A stretch of DNA of 64,000 nt from Diogma glabrata (taxonomy: Eukaryota > Arthropoda > Insecta > Diptera > Cylindrotomidae), in NCBI GenBank assembly GCA_963693315.1, contig OY856188.1:270439114-270503113 (forward strand). Direction: 5' to 3'. Each line of letters begins with the position of its first letter. The stretch's first letter is position 1. Of this stretch, positions 1 through 12,015 are shown piece after piece. Position numbers and translations under genes: made by a program. The notes beneath the pieces are model-generated. The model was given only the letters and a program-made list of their open reading frames with translations, did not search any database and was not told the DNA's origin.

Positions 1-598
1 GTAGCCAAAGGTTTCACCCAGAAGGAAGGAGTTGATTTTGAAGAGATGTTTGCGCCTATTGCCCGATACTCCACAATCCGTTTGTTGTTTGCAGTAGCTC
101 TGGAGTTGGAGATGTATGTTCACCAAATAGATGTGGTTGGGGCATATTTGAATGCACAACTTCAGAATGAGATCTTTATGAATCAGCCCGAAGGTTTTGT
201 GAGTGAAGAATATCCAAAAAAGGTGTGCAAACTTCAAAGGTCGCTATATGGACTCAAACAATCTAGTCGTGAGTGGAATGTAACGCCGCATAAGGAGTTC
301 GTTCAAATGGGCTTCGAAAGACTCATAACTGAGAATTCTTTTTATGTAAGAAATGATTCGAAGAATGGCATCACAATTTTAGTAGTTTATTTCGACGACA
401 TATTGGTAGCTTCGACGTCTCTGGAAGTTGTTATCTCAGTGGAGAAAGAAATCAAGAACAAATTTGATTGTGTGGACAGAGGTGCTCTCAATTAATTTCT
501 GGGTATGGAAGTATTGAGAGAGGGGGAGAATGGAGCTTTACGAGTTACTCAGAAGCAGTCTATTCGAAAAATGATGGAGGAATTCAGCTTGGAAGATT
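1..598 (+). pseudogene. pol: copia reverse transcriptase, partial
   Basis: Frame 1 is open from the first base to a TAA at 493-495. It then continues in the same frame through the FLGME segment to a TGA at 596-598. The product would be the copia reverse transcriptase, which copies element RNA into DNA in virus-like particles. Visible motifs are VAKGFTQKEG near the start, the first catalytic Asp in QIDVVGAYLN, LYGLKQSSREW, and the active-site box as VVYFDDILVAS. The box reads YFDD where most copia elements have YVDD. The palm and fingers are present and the N-terminal part is beyond the window edge. The family assignment is secure; the stop codon shows it is a relic. Confidence 0.93.
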
Positions 599-828
599 GA
601 AGAATATGTAGTACACCAATCAGTTCTGGCACAATCCTATCAAAGTGCGTGCAGTGTGATGAAGAATGTAAGAAGGTAATAATATTCTTCACTCGATTTT
701 TAAATTGTCTCATATGAATTCTAATCCTCAGAAGGATCACTTCACTGCTGCAAAGCACGTTGCTAAGTATTTGCTGAACACCACTGACTATGGCATTTCG
801 TACGTCGTAAATCACTATTCACTTTCTG

Positions 829-1170
829 CGATGCAGATTGGGCTAGTCAAACACAGAGTAGGCGTTCTTTGACTGGTTACATTTTTTGTTTAGCTGGTGG
901 TCCAGTTACGCGGGAGAGCAAATTACAGCCTACAATCGCCTTGAGTAGTACCAAAGCAGAATATATGGCCCTTTGCTCTACTTTTTTTTTCCTTCCCTAC
1001 TGGGAAGGATGCTGTATATCTTCGAAACATGCTAACAGAACGGGAGATTTTCGAGAAAAAATTAACTGATCTTCAATATGTTTCATCAGAAGAGAACATG
1101 GCAGATATCATGACGAAAAATCTTAATAAAATCAAACATAGCTTCCATGCCAAGAAGATGAATATTAATT
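829..1170 (+). pseudogene. pol: copia RNase H domain, broken
   Basis: This is the RNase H end of the copia polyprotein, which removes the RNA strand during reverse transcription. FCDADWA (catalytic Asp), RRSLTGYIF, ALSSTKAEYMAL and the C-terminal ENMADIMTKNL are all recognisable. The stretch 980-1020 is not copia-like (T-rich, then a new frame), so there is a small indel between the AEYMAL and MLTEREIF parts. The frame ends with TGA at 1171, just before the purine-rich tract and LTR. The link to the upstream RT is degraded between 600 and 830, where no copia residues are readable in one frame. Confidence 0.88.
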
Positions 1171-1179
1171 GAAGGGGCG

Positions 1180-1322
1180 TGTTGGAGAGTCAATTAATAA
1201 TATAATCCTAGTTGCATTACTTTTCACGTTTATGTTTTTTGTCTGAAGTTTTTTCATTAATAAAATATTCTTTAATTCAATCGGTTGTTCCAATAGTGGT
1301 GTGGTGACTATTAACTCTCCAA
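1180..1322 (+). repeat. 3' LTR of the copia element
   Basis: The repeat starts with TGTTGGAGAGT directly after the purine-rich tract. Near its end is ACTCTCCAA, the inverse complement of the start. At about 143 bp it is short but typical for copia LTRs. An AATAAA-type signal lies near 1259. The canonical terminal CA is not seen after CTCCAA, so the last bases have changed or been lost. The partner 5' LTR is outside the window. Confidence 0.75.
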
Positions 1323-1427
1323 GTTAATTAAAAAAACTTTGACTTCATAGCATAATAATTATATGTATATAAAATATGCTTTCTTACAATAGTTCTAGGG
1401 CCAATTGAATATCATTACTGTCTCATA

Positions 1428-1927
1428 TAGTCCCTGGGCCGGCATCGATTTCATGTGATGATTACCACATATTTTGTATCGGCCGCTTTTGCGTTCGGCA
1501 AGCTCCGAAAAATGCCGATGCGGGCGATTTTGTAAATTTACTACCAATTTTTTTTTAACTGTTAGGGTTGGAAATTTGTTTAAGAACACGAGGGTAAGCT
1601 TGTCCGACCAAAATGTGTCTGCTATTGTCGAGTCCGACAACTGACATTTTGGATGTTTGGGTTGTTGGATTAGACAAAAGCAGACAAATTTTTGTCGGAC
1701 AAGGTTACCCTTCTCGTGTTCTAAATCAAATTTTCAACCCCCATAGATAAAAAAAAATTTATAAGATCTCGGGCAATCGGCATTTTTCGGAGCTTGACGA
1801 ACGCAAAAGCGGCCGATTTGAGAAAAATCGCAGAACAAACGTATTCGGGCTCGTCAAGGAGAGGCGCCTAACGAAGTATAAAATATGTGGTAATCATCAC
1901 ATGAAATCGGCGCCGGCCCAGGGACTA
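1428..1927. mobile_element. Fold-back MITE with TAGTCCC ends and ATA target repeat
   Basis: TAGTCCCTGGGCC at 1428 is mirrored by its inverse complement ending at 1927. Long arms follow: the blocks around the ATTACCACATATTTT and CGAACGCAAAAGCGGCCG motifs occur on both sides in opposite orientation, as do the inner blocks near 1560-1610 and 1690-1735. The right arm has an extra segment of about 60 bp (about 1816-1878). ATA flanks both ends (1425-1427 and 1928-1930), which fits a 3-bp target duplication. There is no coding capacity; an 81-aa minus-strand frame here is a by-product of the arms. Confidence 0.85.
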
Positions 1928-1930
1928 ATA

Positions 1931-2385
1931 TTTTATGCAAACAAAATATTAAATCAAAACCAACTATAACAAATCAATTAAAATCCAGTTTAAAAAAGAT
2001 TAATACTCCAAACTTCAAACTCAGGTATATTGCTGTCTTTAAAAAAAATAATAATTCTATTCACAGAATATAAGTAACTTAATTACTAACTTAATTACTA
2101 TTATTAACCAACTTCCTCGTTTTGGAAACACAATAATAAAATTTTGAGTTATTGAATCGTATTCGATTTAAGTTTGTTTTAAAATAATTTCTATTGACAT
2201 AATATTTCATTTAAATATAATTTTTAGAAAAGAATTTCTATTGTTTGAAGATCCCAAATAAATTTAAAATTTATTTAATTAGTTTTGTTATTATTTATTA
2301 ATCGTATGCGGAAACTAAAATTAAATATTGATTTTACGGAGTGTAGTTGATAAGTACCTAATGATAAGTTTTTCATGTTCATGAA
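1931..2385. other. AT-rich spacer
   Basis: There are no recognisable genes, long repeats or strong motifs. The stretch holds only AT-rich DNA with short direct repeats such as the doubled CTTAATTACTA near 2080-2100. Confidence 0.5.
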
Positions 2386-2890
2386 CCCGACTATCAATTT
2401 GTTCAGGTATGCTCTATTATGATCCGGGCCGGATCAGGGGGTAATAAGGTAAATCCTTATAGGGCATTTGCATCCGGCCCCTATCATAAATTATACCCGA
2501 TTTCACTACTAGGGCGTGCCGTCTTTGTCCTGATCCGGTCCGGATTTCGAATACCTATCTTATCCCTAGTAGTAAATGCCGGACCAGAATCATATCTAAT
2601 TTTACAATTAAGGTATGCCTTATTTGTCCTGATCTGAGCACTATTTCATTTTAATAAATTTCAGTTTGTTAAAATTCACTAGAGTATATAGTTTGCGAAA
2701 TTTCACATATTACTTAGTTATCGCTTCTTTGCGTTATGAAATATATAGGTAAGTATAAAGTTAGATTATTTTTATAAAAATTTTTCTTCCTAAAGGAAGG
2801 AGTAGTAAATGTTTTAATTTTTCTAATGTATGGTGAAGTAAATTCGCTATGTTTAATTATCCGGTCCTGGTCCGGTTCTAGTCGGTTCCG
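2386..2890. mobile_element. GATCCGG-family repeat element, copy C
   Basis: The element begins with CCCGACTATCAATTTGTTCAGG and appears to end near 2887 with an inverse relative of that start. Its left half is rich in variants of CTGATCCGG (2421-2635). Its start resembles the starts or ends of elements at 30419, 30877 and 38907. A block near 2660-2690 (AAAATTCACTAGAGTAT) also occurs at 31090-31110 inside copy B, which supports common descent. A 72-aa open frame at 2419-2637 is a shadow of the repeats. Boundaries are approximate. Confidence 0.6.
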
Positions 2891-4125
2891 CTAAAAAAAA
2901 GTGACAGCATAATTTTTTCCAAAATTTCTATTTTCTATGAAATCTATGACATACCAACTCACCCTCGTATATCTAATAGAATTTTATAAAATTGTTGTTA
3001 ATTATTGTAATATATTAAATAAGAATTTTTAACGATCTTCAAAAGAATTCTAAATTTTAAAAAGATAATTAAATAGACATGGATTTTAATTAAATGGTTT
3101 CGGTTCTGATTGTTTGAATAACAATAAAAACGGTTTATATATTTGGAAATTTATTACATATTAAATCACAGTTACGCGGTTAAATTTTATTTTATGTATT
3201 TATGTTCGTAAGTTTATTTGCAAGAACAACAGTTGTCTTGTTCTATTTATAAAAATAATTGCTCATCCCGTTGATTGATTTGTGATTAAGAGTCAACAAA
3301 ATAACACGTTTTGTTTGGAAAGAGTTGGCTGGGAAAGTAAAGCGTGACGTTTTATCATTTGCTTCAATAATCAGTACCCTTCCCTTTGATAGTTGTGTGT
3401 TTCGCTAATTAAATCTTTCGCTAATAAAATACAAAATTCAGCATCAAACCTTACCTTATATTCTTGTAGTAAATTATTCCATTTCTTTATAATTTTTGAC
3501 AATGGGAGCGGTACATTTAATTCTTGTTCTACAACACTGAAACGAAATAAAAAAAAAAAAAGAATGTATTCACATATTTCATTAATTATTGATATACTAA
3601 CTAAATTAATTATGCACTAATTAACTCAGTGAATTAATAATAATACTGTCATGAATTTTTTTTAAATATTTATTGTTTCGTTATTTAATTTCTTTTCGTT
3701 CAAAATAGAACTTTCTTTATTCGTGATGATGATAGTAAAACGGAACTTTAATTTGTGTGAATATTTTAAGTAAAATTGAAAGTGTGTCAAGAATAATAAA
3801 TTCTTGGTCGCCAATCGTTTTTATTGTGTTTGTTCAGAAAAAGAAAAGACTAGAATTGAAATATAATTAAATTATAAACAAATTATTTAATTAACAGAAA
3901 AATAAACGATTTTTTGTACAAAGTATTCGTAATAATTTTAATAATGGTTTTGATTTCATCATGATGATTAAAGTTTTTATACATTTTGCAACTGTAGATG
4001 GCTTATTGAAACACAACAAAGAAATGTGCGTCATCAAAATTTAATATTTATGTATAAATTTTTGAGCAGTTTTATTAAACGTCTTTAAATGGATGATGAA
4101 ATTTATGAGTTAAAATTAGTGCAGA
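2891..4125. other. AT-rich spacer without recognised features
   Basis: No gene, RNA or transposon end is recognised. A 75-aa plus-strand frame at 3393-3620 consists of AT-rich low-complexity codons and matches no family I know. Confidence 0.5.
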
Positions 4126-4650
<525 letters not shown>

Positions 4651-5009
4651 TATTAGTTCTAAGAAAACGTACCGGGGGTCACCAACGAGGAAGTGTATTG
4701 AGCACTTGGTGGTAAGCCAGATCGGGCAGTGGACTGTTGAACGAACGTAGCAAGAAACGTTTACGCTTTGTTAACTGGTCGTAAAATTTTTCCATATGAA
4801 CTAAGAACTATGTTCCCACTTAACTGCGCAAATCTCATTCCATAAGCGCACAGAGAAAAAATTATGCGGCAGTAAAAAAAATATACAAATTTTTTAAATT
4901 GAAATCTACACTTTAGCACTAGAAATACAATATATAAAAATATAACATGAAAATCTAGAATCTAATATTTGTTTCTACTCCACGTTTGCTTAACCCCTTG
5001 TGCATCAAT
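4651..5009. other. Spacer
   Basis: Positions 4660-4760 are less AT-rich than their surroundings but show no recognisable product. The rest is plain AT-rich DNA. Confidence 0.4.
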
Positions 5010-5114
5010 CACGAGTCTGACTCGTGGACATTTATTTTGCTTTGTGAAACAATCACGAGTCTGACTCGTAGAAATTTATTTTACTTTCTAAGACAATCAC
5101 GAGTTAGACTCGTG
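5010..5114. repeat. 44-bp tandem repeat of a palindrome
   Basis: Three copies of CACGAGTCTGACTCGTG, a 17-bp near-palindrome, start at 5010, 5054 and 5098, exactly 44 bp apart. The spacers (CAATT/TTTATTTT-type) are also repeated. The third copy carries a change in the centre (GTTAGAC). Confidence 0.9.
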
Positions 5115-5349
5115 ATAACAAAATAAATTAAATTCATGGAATCACTTGACTTCATTTCAAAACTGTGATCGAACGAATGAACCGATTTTAATGAATTTTT
5201 TTTGTTTAAAAGGTACATAGTGACGCCTTATGAAAATATTACTTTAACAAAAAATATTCATATTTTTAGATGATTTTTTAAAATTTTATTTGTTCAAACA
5301 TGGTGATTTCAAAAAGTATCGTTTTCTTCTCTTTCATAAATATATATAT

Positions 5350-5975
5350 AAAATGGTGGAATCAATATGGCAGCTACAGGCTTACGGCCTCACTCTGAAA
5401 GTATAGAAATTTGGCTACCAACACAAATTTAAAATATCAACAGATGTGTTGTTTTACTTAGAATGTTGATAATTATAAGTAGTTTCAACTTCCGAGTGGT
5501 GCTAAATTTTTTATTCAAAATGGCGGCTCGTAAATATAAAAATATAAAATTAAAAAAAAAACATATAACAGATCTCCCGTTTTTATATTTTCTTCCATAA
5601 TCTAGAACATTCATTAACTTTTTCCAAAAAAACCTGGAAAATTGCACTTTGGAGATGTTTTTTGGAAATTATAGAAGTTTTGTCTATAATTTCCATAACA
5701 ATCTTTCCGTATATATTAGCCGATTTTTTTTAAAAATAATTTTCTTCAAAAAACTTCAAAATAAATAAATAAATAAATAAATAAATTAATAAATAAATAA
5801 ATTAATAAATAAATAAATAAAAATAAATAAAAAAAATAAATATATATAAATAAATAAATAAAAATAAATAAATGAAAAAAAAATAAATAAAAATAGATAA
5901 AAATTATTAAAATAAATAAAAATAAATAAAAATATATAAATAAATAAAAAATAAATAAATAAATAAATAAAAAAA

Positions 5976-6006
<31 letters not shown>

Positions 6007-6397
6007 AGAAAAATAAATAAATTAATTAATAAATAAATAAATAAATAAAAATAAATAAAAATAAATAAAAATAAATAAAATTAAATAAAAATAAATAAAA
6101 AAAATAAAAATAAATAACTTAAATAAAAAAAATTAAAATTTATAAATAAATAAATAAAAATAAATAAATAAATAAAATAAATAAAAATAAATAAAAATTT
6201 AAAATAAATAAAAATTATTAAAATAAATAATAATAAATAAAAATAAATAAATAAGCAAAAACAAATAAAAATATATAAAAATAAATAAATAAATAAAAAA
6301 AATAAAAAATAAATAAATAAATAAATAAAAAAGTAAATAAATTAATTAATAACTAAATAAATAAATAAATAAATCAATAAATAAATAAATAATCAAA

Positions 6398-6462
<65 letters not shown>

Positions 6463-6704
6463 AAATAAATAGATAAATAAATAACTAAATAAATAAAGAA
6501 ATAAATAAATACGCAAGTAAGTAGGCAAGTAAGTAAATAAAAAAATAAATAAAAATAAATAAAAATAAATAAATAAACTACCAACATGCTTCGTCCAAGA
6601 ACGCATATGTTGATATTTAAAATTTGTGCTGGCAATTCTAAATTGCTATACTTTCAGAATGAGGCCGTAAGCCTATATCCGCCATATTTATTCCACCATT
6701 TTGA
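5350..6704. mobile_element. Fold-back element with (AAATA)n core
   Basis: About 90 bp at 5350-5441 returns in inverted form at 6607-6704. Shared landmarks are AAATGGTGGAAT, GGCTTACGGCCTCA, TGAAAGTATAG and AAATATCAACA. Between the arms, about 820 bp (5760-6580) is almost wholly AAAT/AAATA microsatellite. The long minus-strand YLFIYLF frames here are reading frames of that microsatellite, not genes. No target duplication could be defined. Confidence 0.8.
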
Positions 6705-7985
6705 ATTTTGAAAAGGGGCACACGACATTGGAAACAAGAGACAATAAGCTACAATTTTCGCCCATAACCTTCTGAAAAACCTAAATCATTCTGAAGAGCA
6801 GGGGGTCGCCGAGTTGCAAAGAAAGCCTCATATATATAGTTATTACTTAATTCAAATAAATAAGTAATCATTTCAAACACATAATTTATTTTAACACATA
6901 AAACTATATGTTTTATGTATTAAAATTTAATACCATTAAAACAAAAAAAGTTCAATAGAATCCGTGCACTAGTTTTTAGTAAATCTAAATTTACAGTAAA
7001 ATAAATCTTTCAAACATAAAAAAATAAAACAAAAAATTAAGATTTTTTTTAAATCGCAAGGTTTAAAAGCTTAAAACTAATATAAAATATAATCAGTATA
7101 GTACTTTTAAAAAGCCTAACTTAAGTACCTTTCAAACAAAAAAAATTTATTAAAATCGGTTCACCCGTTCGAGCACAATTTAACTTTTAACTTTCATGTT
7201 TCTTAAAAAAGTTCGAGCCACCCTGTAGCTTAGAACTAGTGAGAAAATAAAAAAATAAAAAACACGTGTTAATTTTTTTTTATTATACTAACGATCATCA
7301 AAGTTTCAAGAAAATCGGAGCATTTTTTTAAAAGAATTATTTTTGGCACAAAATTTTTCAAACAAATAGTTCAACCAAACATAAATTTTTTTAAACAAAT
7401 AAAACCTTAAGGGGTTAAAGACAAAAAATTTGAAGAACACACTTTTTGAAGAACGAACTAAAAAGTAAAAAATAAATTTTACATTGACACAACGTTATGT
7501 TGCAAAGAAACAAACGATATTTTCATACAAACGTTATATCTTTTATAATTATATTTTCTTTCAAATTGTAAGAAAAAAAATATTTAAATAGTATTTTACA
7601 CATCTTAGCATAGAAACAAATATTAGATTGTTGACTATTAGTATTTTTGATATACTTATAAACAATTTTCCGTTCCCATTTGTTACATAAAATAGAAGTG
7701 GGTGGCGCAGTCAGTACAGGAGGAAAACTAATTAAAATTATCTAACTCCAATAAAATTTGAAATTTTATTGATATTTTTAAATTTTTATAGAAGGGTTAG
7801 ATGTGAATTTTTGAAATATTTTCCTTTATATTCTTCTGTGTCCTCGATATGTCGAGAATAGGAACTTTCAATTTTTGTTCAAATTCCCACCGCAATGACG
7901 CTACAGATGAGAGGTAAGAAAAAATATTTCAAAAAATTAATACAAAGCACAACTAGAAAATTTTAAAAATTATCAGTTGTAATTT
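6705..7985. other. AT-rich spacer
   Basis: No gene is recognised. Several A-rich stretches and short repeats of AAAATCGG occur (7155, 7313). Confidence 0.45.
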
Positions 7986-7989
7986 ATCA

Positions 7990-8997
7990 GTACCACTTGC
8001 TTGAGGAATTTTCCAAAAAATTATTAGAATTTATCAACGAACGAGGGGAATTCGTTTAGAAAATTTTTTGTCATTTTTCATTTCTATATTTATTTTTTAT
8101 GAATTATACGTTGGCCTACTGTGATATTTTTTTTTTTTCATTATTTTATTTTTTTTAATTATTGTATAATACAAGTATAAAACAATTATTTTACAATGAA
8201 ATAAATATTTGCAAGTGCATATAATGCGAGAGCAAATAAAGAAAATTTACGAATTTACAATCTAATCTTTGAAGGATTACTTGACATGTATAAAATTTTG
8301 ATATTGATTAAAAAGTATGAATAATCTTATATTTAATTTTAACATTTTAGTTACAATTTCAGTAGAACACAGAGTATAGATCAATTTAGGTTAACAGTTT
8401 ATTACAATTTGTTACAATTAATTTTGATTTATAATTTCAAAAAATATATTAAATATTTTTTATATACAGTTTTTTACATATCAGGTAATTATTTCAAAAT
8501 TAGATTGATAATTTTTAATTACCCAGTAGGCCAGACCCAATTCAAATTTTATTGGTGAAATTGAATGATGCCAATACATTTTAGAGAATTTCATTGGGTT
8601 AAATTAAAACAAAACTAAGGCAAAAAATTTTCAGTCTAATTTTGAAATAATTAACTGATATCACAGTAGGCCAGACGTATAATTCATAAAAAATATATAA
8701 ATAAATGAAAAATGGCAAAAAATTTTCTAAACGAATTCCCCTCGTTCGTTGATAAATTCTCATCATTTTTTGGAAAATTCCTCAAGCAAGTGGTATTGAT
8801 AATAGCCCTTGGCCCACGGCCTCGTGCTTTTATCAATATACTTGCTTTCGAAATTTTTGGCAAAAAATTATTTCGAATTATCGCCGCCCTTGGGAAATTA
8901 CAACTGAAAATTTTTTGTTATTTTTCATTTCTTTATATATTTTTTATGAATTATACCTCTGGCCTACTGCGATATCAGTTAATTATTTCATAATTAG
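7990..8997. repeat. Nested inverted repeats with the GGCCTACTG motif
   Basis: A block of about 140 bp at 7990-8126 returns inverted at 8657-8797, sharing CGAACGAGGGGAATTCGTTT. A third copy of its distal part lies on the plus strand at 8905-8997. The short block with CAGTAGGCCA or its complement occurs four times (about 8113, 8523, 8666 and 8962), usually next to GATATCAGTTAATTATTTCA. The 93-aa plus-strand frame at 8712-8993 is a product of the repeat. A further divergent copy of the CGAGGG(G/A)AATTCGTTT part is at 41992-42042. Confidence 0.8.
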
Positions 8998-9169
8998 TAT
9001 TCCAAGGACGGTCTGAAATTGAACAAAGTAAAGTATACATTTTAGCAAGATGTTTAAGGTAAATAGTTTGAAAAAATGTACTGTCATTTTTTGTTCGATG
9101 TGCAGAACAACTGATGAATTTGTCAAAACGGCTTCAAGCAAGGGAGAAGAAACATTCAAAATTAGTATG

Positions 9170-9435
9170 TCTGACAAGCCCCTGGATGTATTTAACATTA
9201 TACGCCAAACAAAACACTGAATGTATATGATGTAGTACGCCTAACACGGCACTTAATGTATATGATGCGATACGCCTAATAAGACACTGGATGAATATTT
9301 TATATTACGTGTAACTTATGGCACTGGATGTATACGATGTAATACGAACACGGCATGGATGTATATTAAATAATTCGCCTAACAAGGCAATGAATATATA
9401 TGATGTAATAGGCTAACACGGCACTGGCTAGACAT
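9170..9435. repeat. 35-bp tandem repeat array
   Basis: About seven degenerate copies of a 35-bp unit run through this stretch. The unit contains CGCCTAACACGGCACTGGAT followed by GTATATGATGTAATA. Clean unit starts are at 9203, 9238 and 9273, exactly 35 bp apart; later copies have small gaps. Confidence 0.9.
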
Positions 9436-11100
9436 GCAATAGCTGGCACCGCCACCACAAGACTTGATCTATCCAACTCTATAAACACCAAAATTATTAA
9501 TTTTATTTTTATTATAAATTATTCAAATTCTACTAGATTTTAGAGGAAAAAGGGTAAATAATCCTTACCAGTCTAAGGTAAAAAACATTTTATAAAAACT
9601 TTCTCCAAACTCCTACTCAAAAAACCACATCCAACATGGTTGTCAAAATTTAATAAAACTCGAATGAAAGTAACATCATCTTTCCGGAAACACAGTGTAC
9701 ATAATCTGGTATAATTAACTAAACCCACATATAGATGACATTAATGATATAGTCGAGAATTTATCTTTTATATATGAATACGTAGGCACTATTTTTGTGT
9801 TACCATTTCAAAATATTTGCCCCAACAAAAGGGGGCAATATGTATATCTTTGGAAAGGTCTTGAGTAGTAGATATGTCGAAAAATATTTATTTTTGAGTT
9901 TTGACGATTTTTTGAGAAAAAGGCGAAAGGTAAGTTTTTTGAGTTTTTTTTTCGGTTATTTTGTTTTTTCCAAGTTATTATAATTGATTACATGTCAGAT
10001 GGATTAGGAAAAACAAACGAAACTATTCAATCGATTATTAAAACACCAAAGCATTCAAACGTTAATGAAACCAGAACTTCTGCAGTTCAGTGAACTATTA
10101 CGTCAAATCTAATCAAGATATAGTAAAAAATGTTGTATAGGCTCATTTCAACCCAAAGTATCCTATAATGTTAACCACACATTCTTCCAACTTTTTTTTA
10201 TGGAAAGAATTTTATAATGCAGAGAAAATTTGAACCATCATCGGCGAATCATCATAATTGAATTCGAATTAGTGAAATTCAAAGAAGTGCAGATTTACAG
10301 TGCATAAAGGACAAGCAACATTTTCTAGCAAGACGAACAAATATTTAAGTTATAGTAATATTCTCAAAGTATATTATGAAAATTTGCGAACAAACTTTTT
10401 TCATTATAGACAAATTTATTTTTCATTGATAAAATATCACAAATTATATGTTTGGTGATAATAAAAGCCAATATGTTAGTTTTTGTTTCATTTTTTTTAT
10501 ACAGACACAGGGAGGGAAAAATAATTATTTTTTGTGGTAGGGTTTTTCCTTATAGATTTAAAAATTCGCCATAATTGTACAATTTCAAATCAAATGAAAA
10601 AGTTACGCACGTCTATGGGAAGAGTTTCTCAGAGAGCAAAGAGAGGAAAACAAACAAAAAAAATGATTTGACATAAGTCAATGCATGCTAAATATTAGTT
10701 GTGGTGATCGGTTGGCCGAAACCCTTTTTTGGAATTTGGACGATTTTGTGTGTGTTTTTCTTAGATTTTTTCAATTATTTTGTTTTCTCGAGCTATTTGT
10801 TTCAAAACTCAAAATCATTTGAATCAATAAATTAAACTCTGAAATATTGTGTATAGTACGTATTTTGTTGGGACTTCTATTTACAATGGCCGAATTTCGA
10901 TCACTGTGCCTTTCCTAGTATTTATAAATGCTAAGTACCGCCAGTTAGTTTTTTTGGTAAATTGAATTATTTTTAGCTTAACTAAATTATTTAGGGTAGC
11001 GAAAATCTGAAATTCTACGTCCACGCCGTGCTACTTGGGTAACGCTAACAGAATTAGGTTGGTGTAGTTGAGAGGGGCAGAGTAAATACTGCTTATACTC
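9436..11100. other. Spacer with degenerate repeats
   Basis: No convincing gene. Segments at 9890-9985 and 10735-10800 resemble each other (TTTTGACGATTTT, then TTATTTTGTTTT, then an aag/gag-TTATT tail), so they may be decayed copies of one repeat. The 62-aa frame at 9795-9983 falls in this repeat and is not supported. Confidence 0.4.
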
Positions 11101-11114
11101 AATGATTCTGCACC

Positions 11115-11231
11115 ATGGCGAGTCATTTGCGCAATAATACCAGTGCAACTCAAGCGTCTGTTCTCCATGTTAGGGGCGGCTTGGAGCGGGTGTCTGTCAT
11201 GGATCAAGCGGCTCGCTATATAAACGTGTAA
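11115..11231 (+). pseudogene. Short 5' frame of the RTE-like element
   Basis: ATG at 11115 opens 38 codons and ends with TAA at 11229. The segment is richer in GC than the DNA around it and sits just upstream of the endonuclease frame, as expected for the start of this element. No domain is recognised. It may be 5' UTR or a remnant of the first reading frame. Confidence 0.4.
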
Positions 11232-11432
11232 AAAGGTTGTTTTTGGTGACCTTAAGATGCAGAACGAACCTATTCACGAAAATTTGGATTGGGCGAAGGG
11301 CTAACACCCCATTTCCGTAAAAAAGTTATTGTCATGAATTCTGTACACAGGCCTCGGAATATCTCGGATTCATTATTGGAACGACCTCGGAAACTGTACC
11401 CGGACTACGATTTAAAAATGGAAACCTGAAAC

Positions 11433-12015
11433 GTGCTAAGCTTTAGAAGACCAGGAGATTTCCTAAAACTCACACAACAAGTCGAGAGCTACACACTGGA
11501 TATAGTGGCATTACAAGAACTAAGATGGCCAGGTAGTGGAATCCATGACACAGCGAAAGGATACACTCTGTATTATTGCGGTCATCAAAACGGAGGAGAA
11601 TTTGGAGTTGGCTTTCTTATACACCGTCGCGTGAATCAGCGTGTTATCGACTTCTGCCCAATTAATATGCGGTTATGCACACTGAGGATCCGCACGCAAA
11701 AACTCAATGTAACGATCGTCAAAGTTCATGCACCTACTGATGATAAAGCAGATGATATTAAAGACCTGTTCTTCCTAGAACTCAAAGAAGTCGTCAATAA
11801 CATCCCGCGGCACGATATAAAAATCGTGGTAGGTGACTTTAATGCTTAACTTGGTAGGATTGCAGAACTTAAAACACATATCGGCCCTAACAGCTTGCAT
11901 CATACCAGCAACAATAACGGTTTCCGCGCAGCCGAACTGGCTATGAAGTATGATCTAGTAATTTCCAGCACTTTCTTCCCTCACAAGAGAATTCACAAGG
12001 CAACGTGGAAATCAA
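11433..12015 (+). pseudogene. AP-type endonuclease domain of RTE-like element
   Basis: The frame is open from 11433 to a TAA at 11847, and the same frame stays readable to about 12015. It would encode the endonuclease that nicks target DNA for target-primed reverse transcription. Visible family motifs are ALQELRWPGSG with the metal-binding Glu, then INMRLCTLRI, HAPTDDKADD and VVGDFNA with the catalytic Asp and Asn. The stop falls right after GDFNA. Beyond it, LGRIAE...HTSNNNG and FFPHKRIHKATW continue the family pattern. The normal start lies upstream: translation before 11433 gives family-like residues but includes stops. The domain is close to its usual length, but the gene is dead. Confidence 0.9.

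Larger units (their letters stand above)
1..1322 (+). mobile_element. Ty1/copia LTR retrotransposon, 3' half
   Basis: The window opens inside the reverse transcriptase of a Ty1/copia element and runs through RNase H to the right LTR. The order RT, RNase H, purine-rich tract (about 1171-1178), then a TGTTGGA start at 1180 is the normal copia order. The 5' part lies outside the window. The coding part has in-frame stops, frame changes and an internal gap, so the copy is dead. It is a different copia lineage from the one at 60024-63680, because their RT and RNase H sequences differ clearly. Confidence 0.93.

Noticed and set aside
6346..6635. Minus-strand open frames made of YLFIYLF repeats
   Set aside because: They translate the AAATA microsatellite; all frames give similar low-complexity strings.
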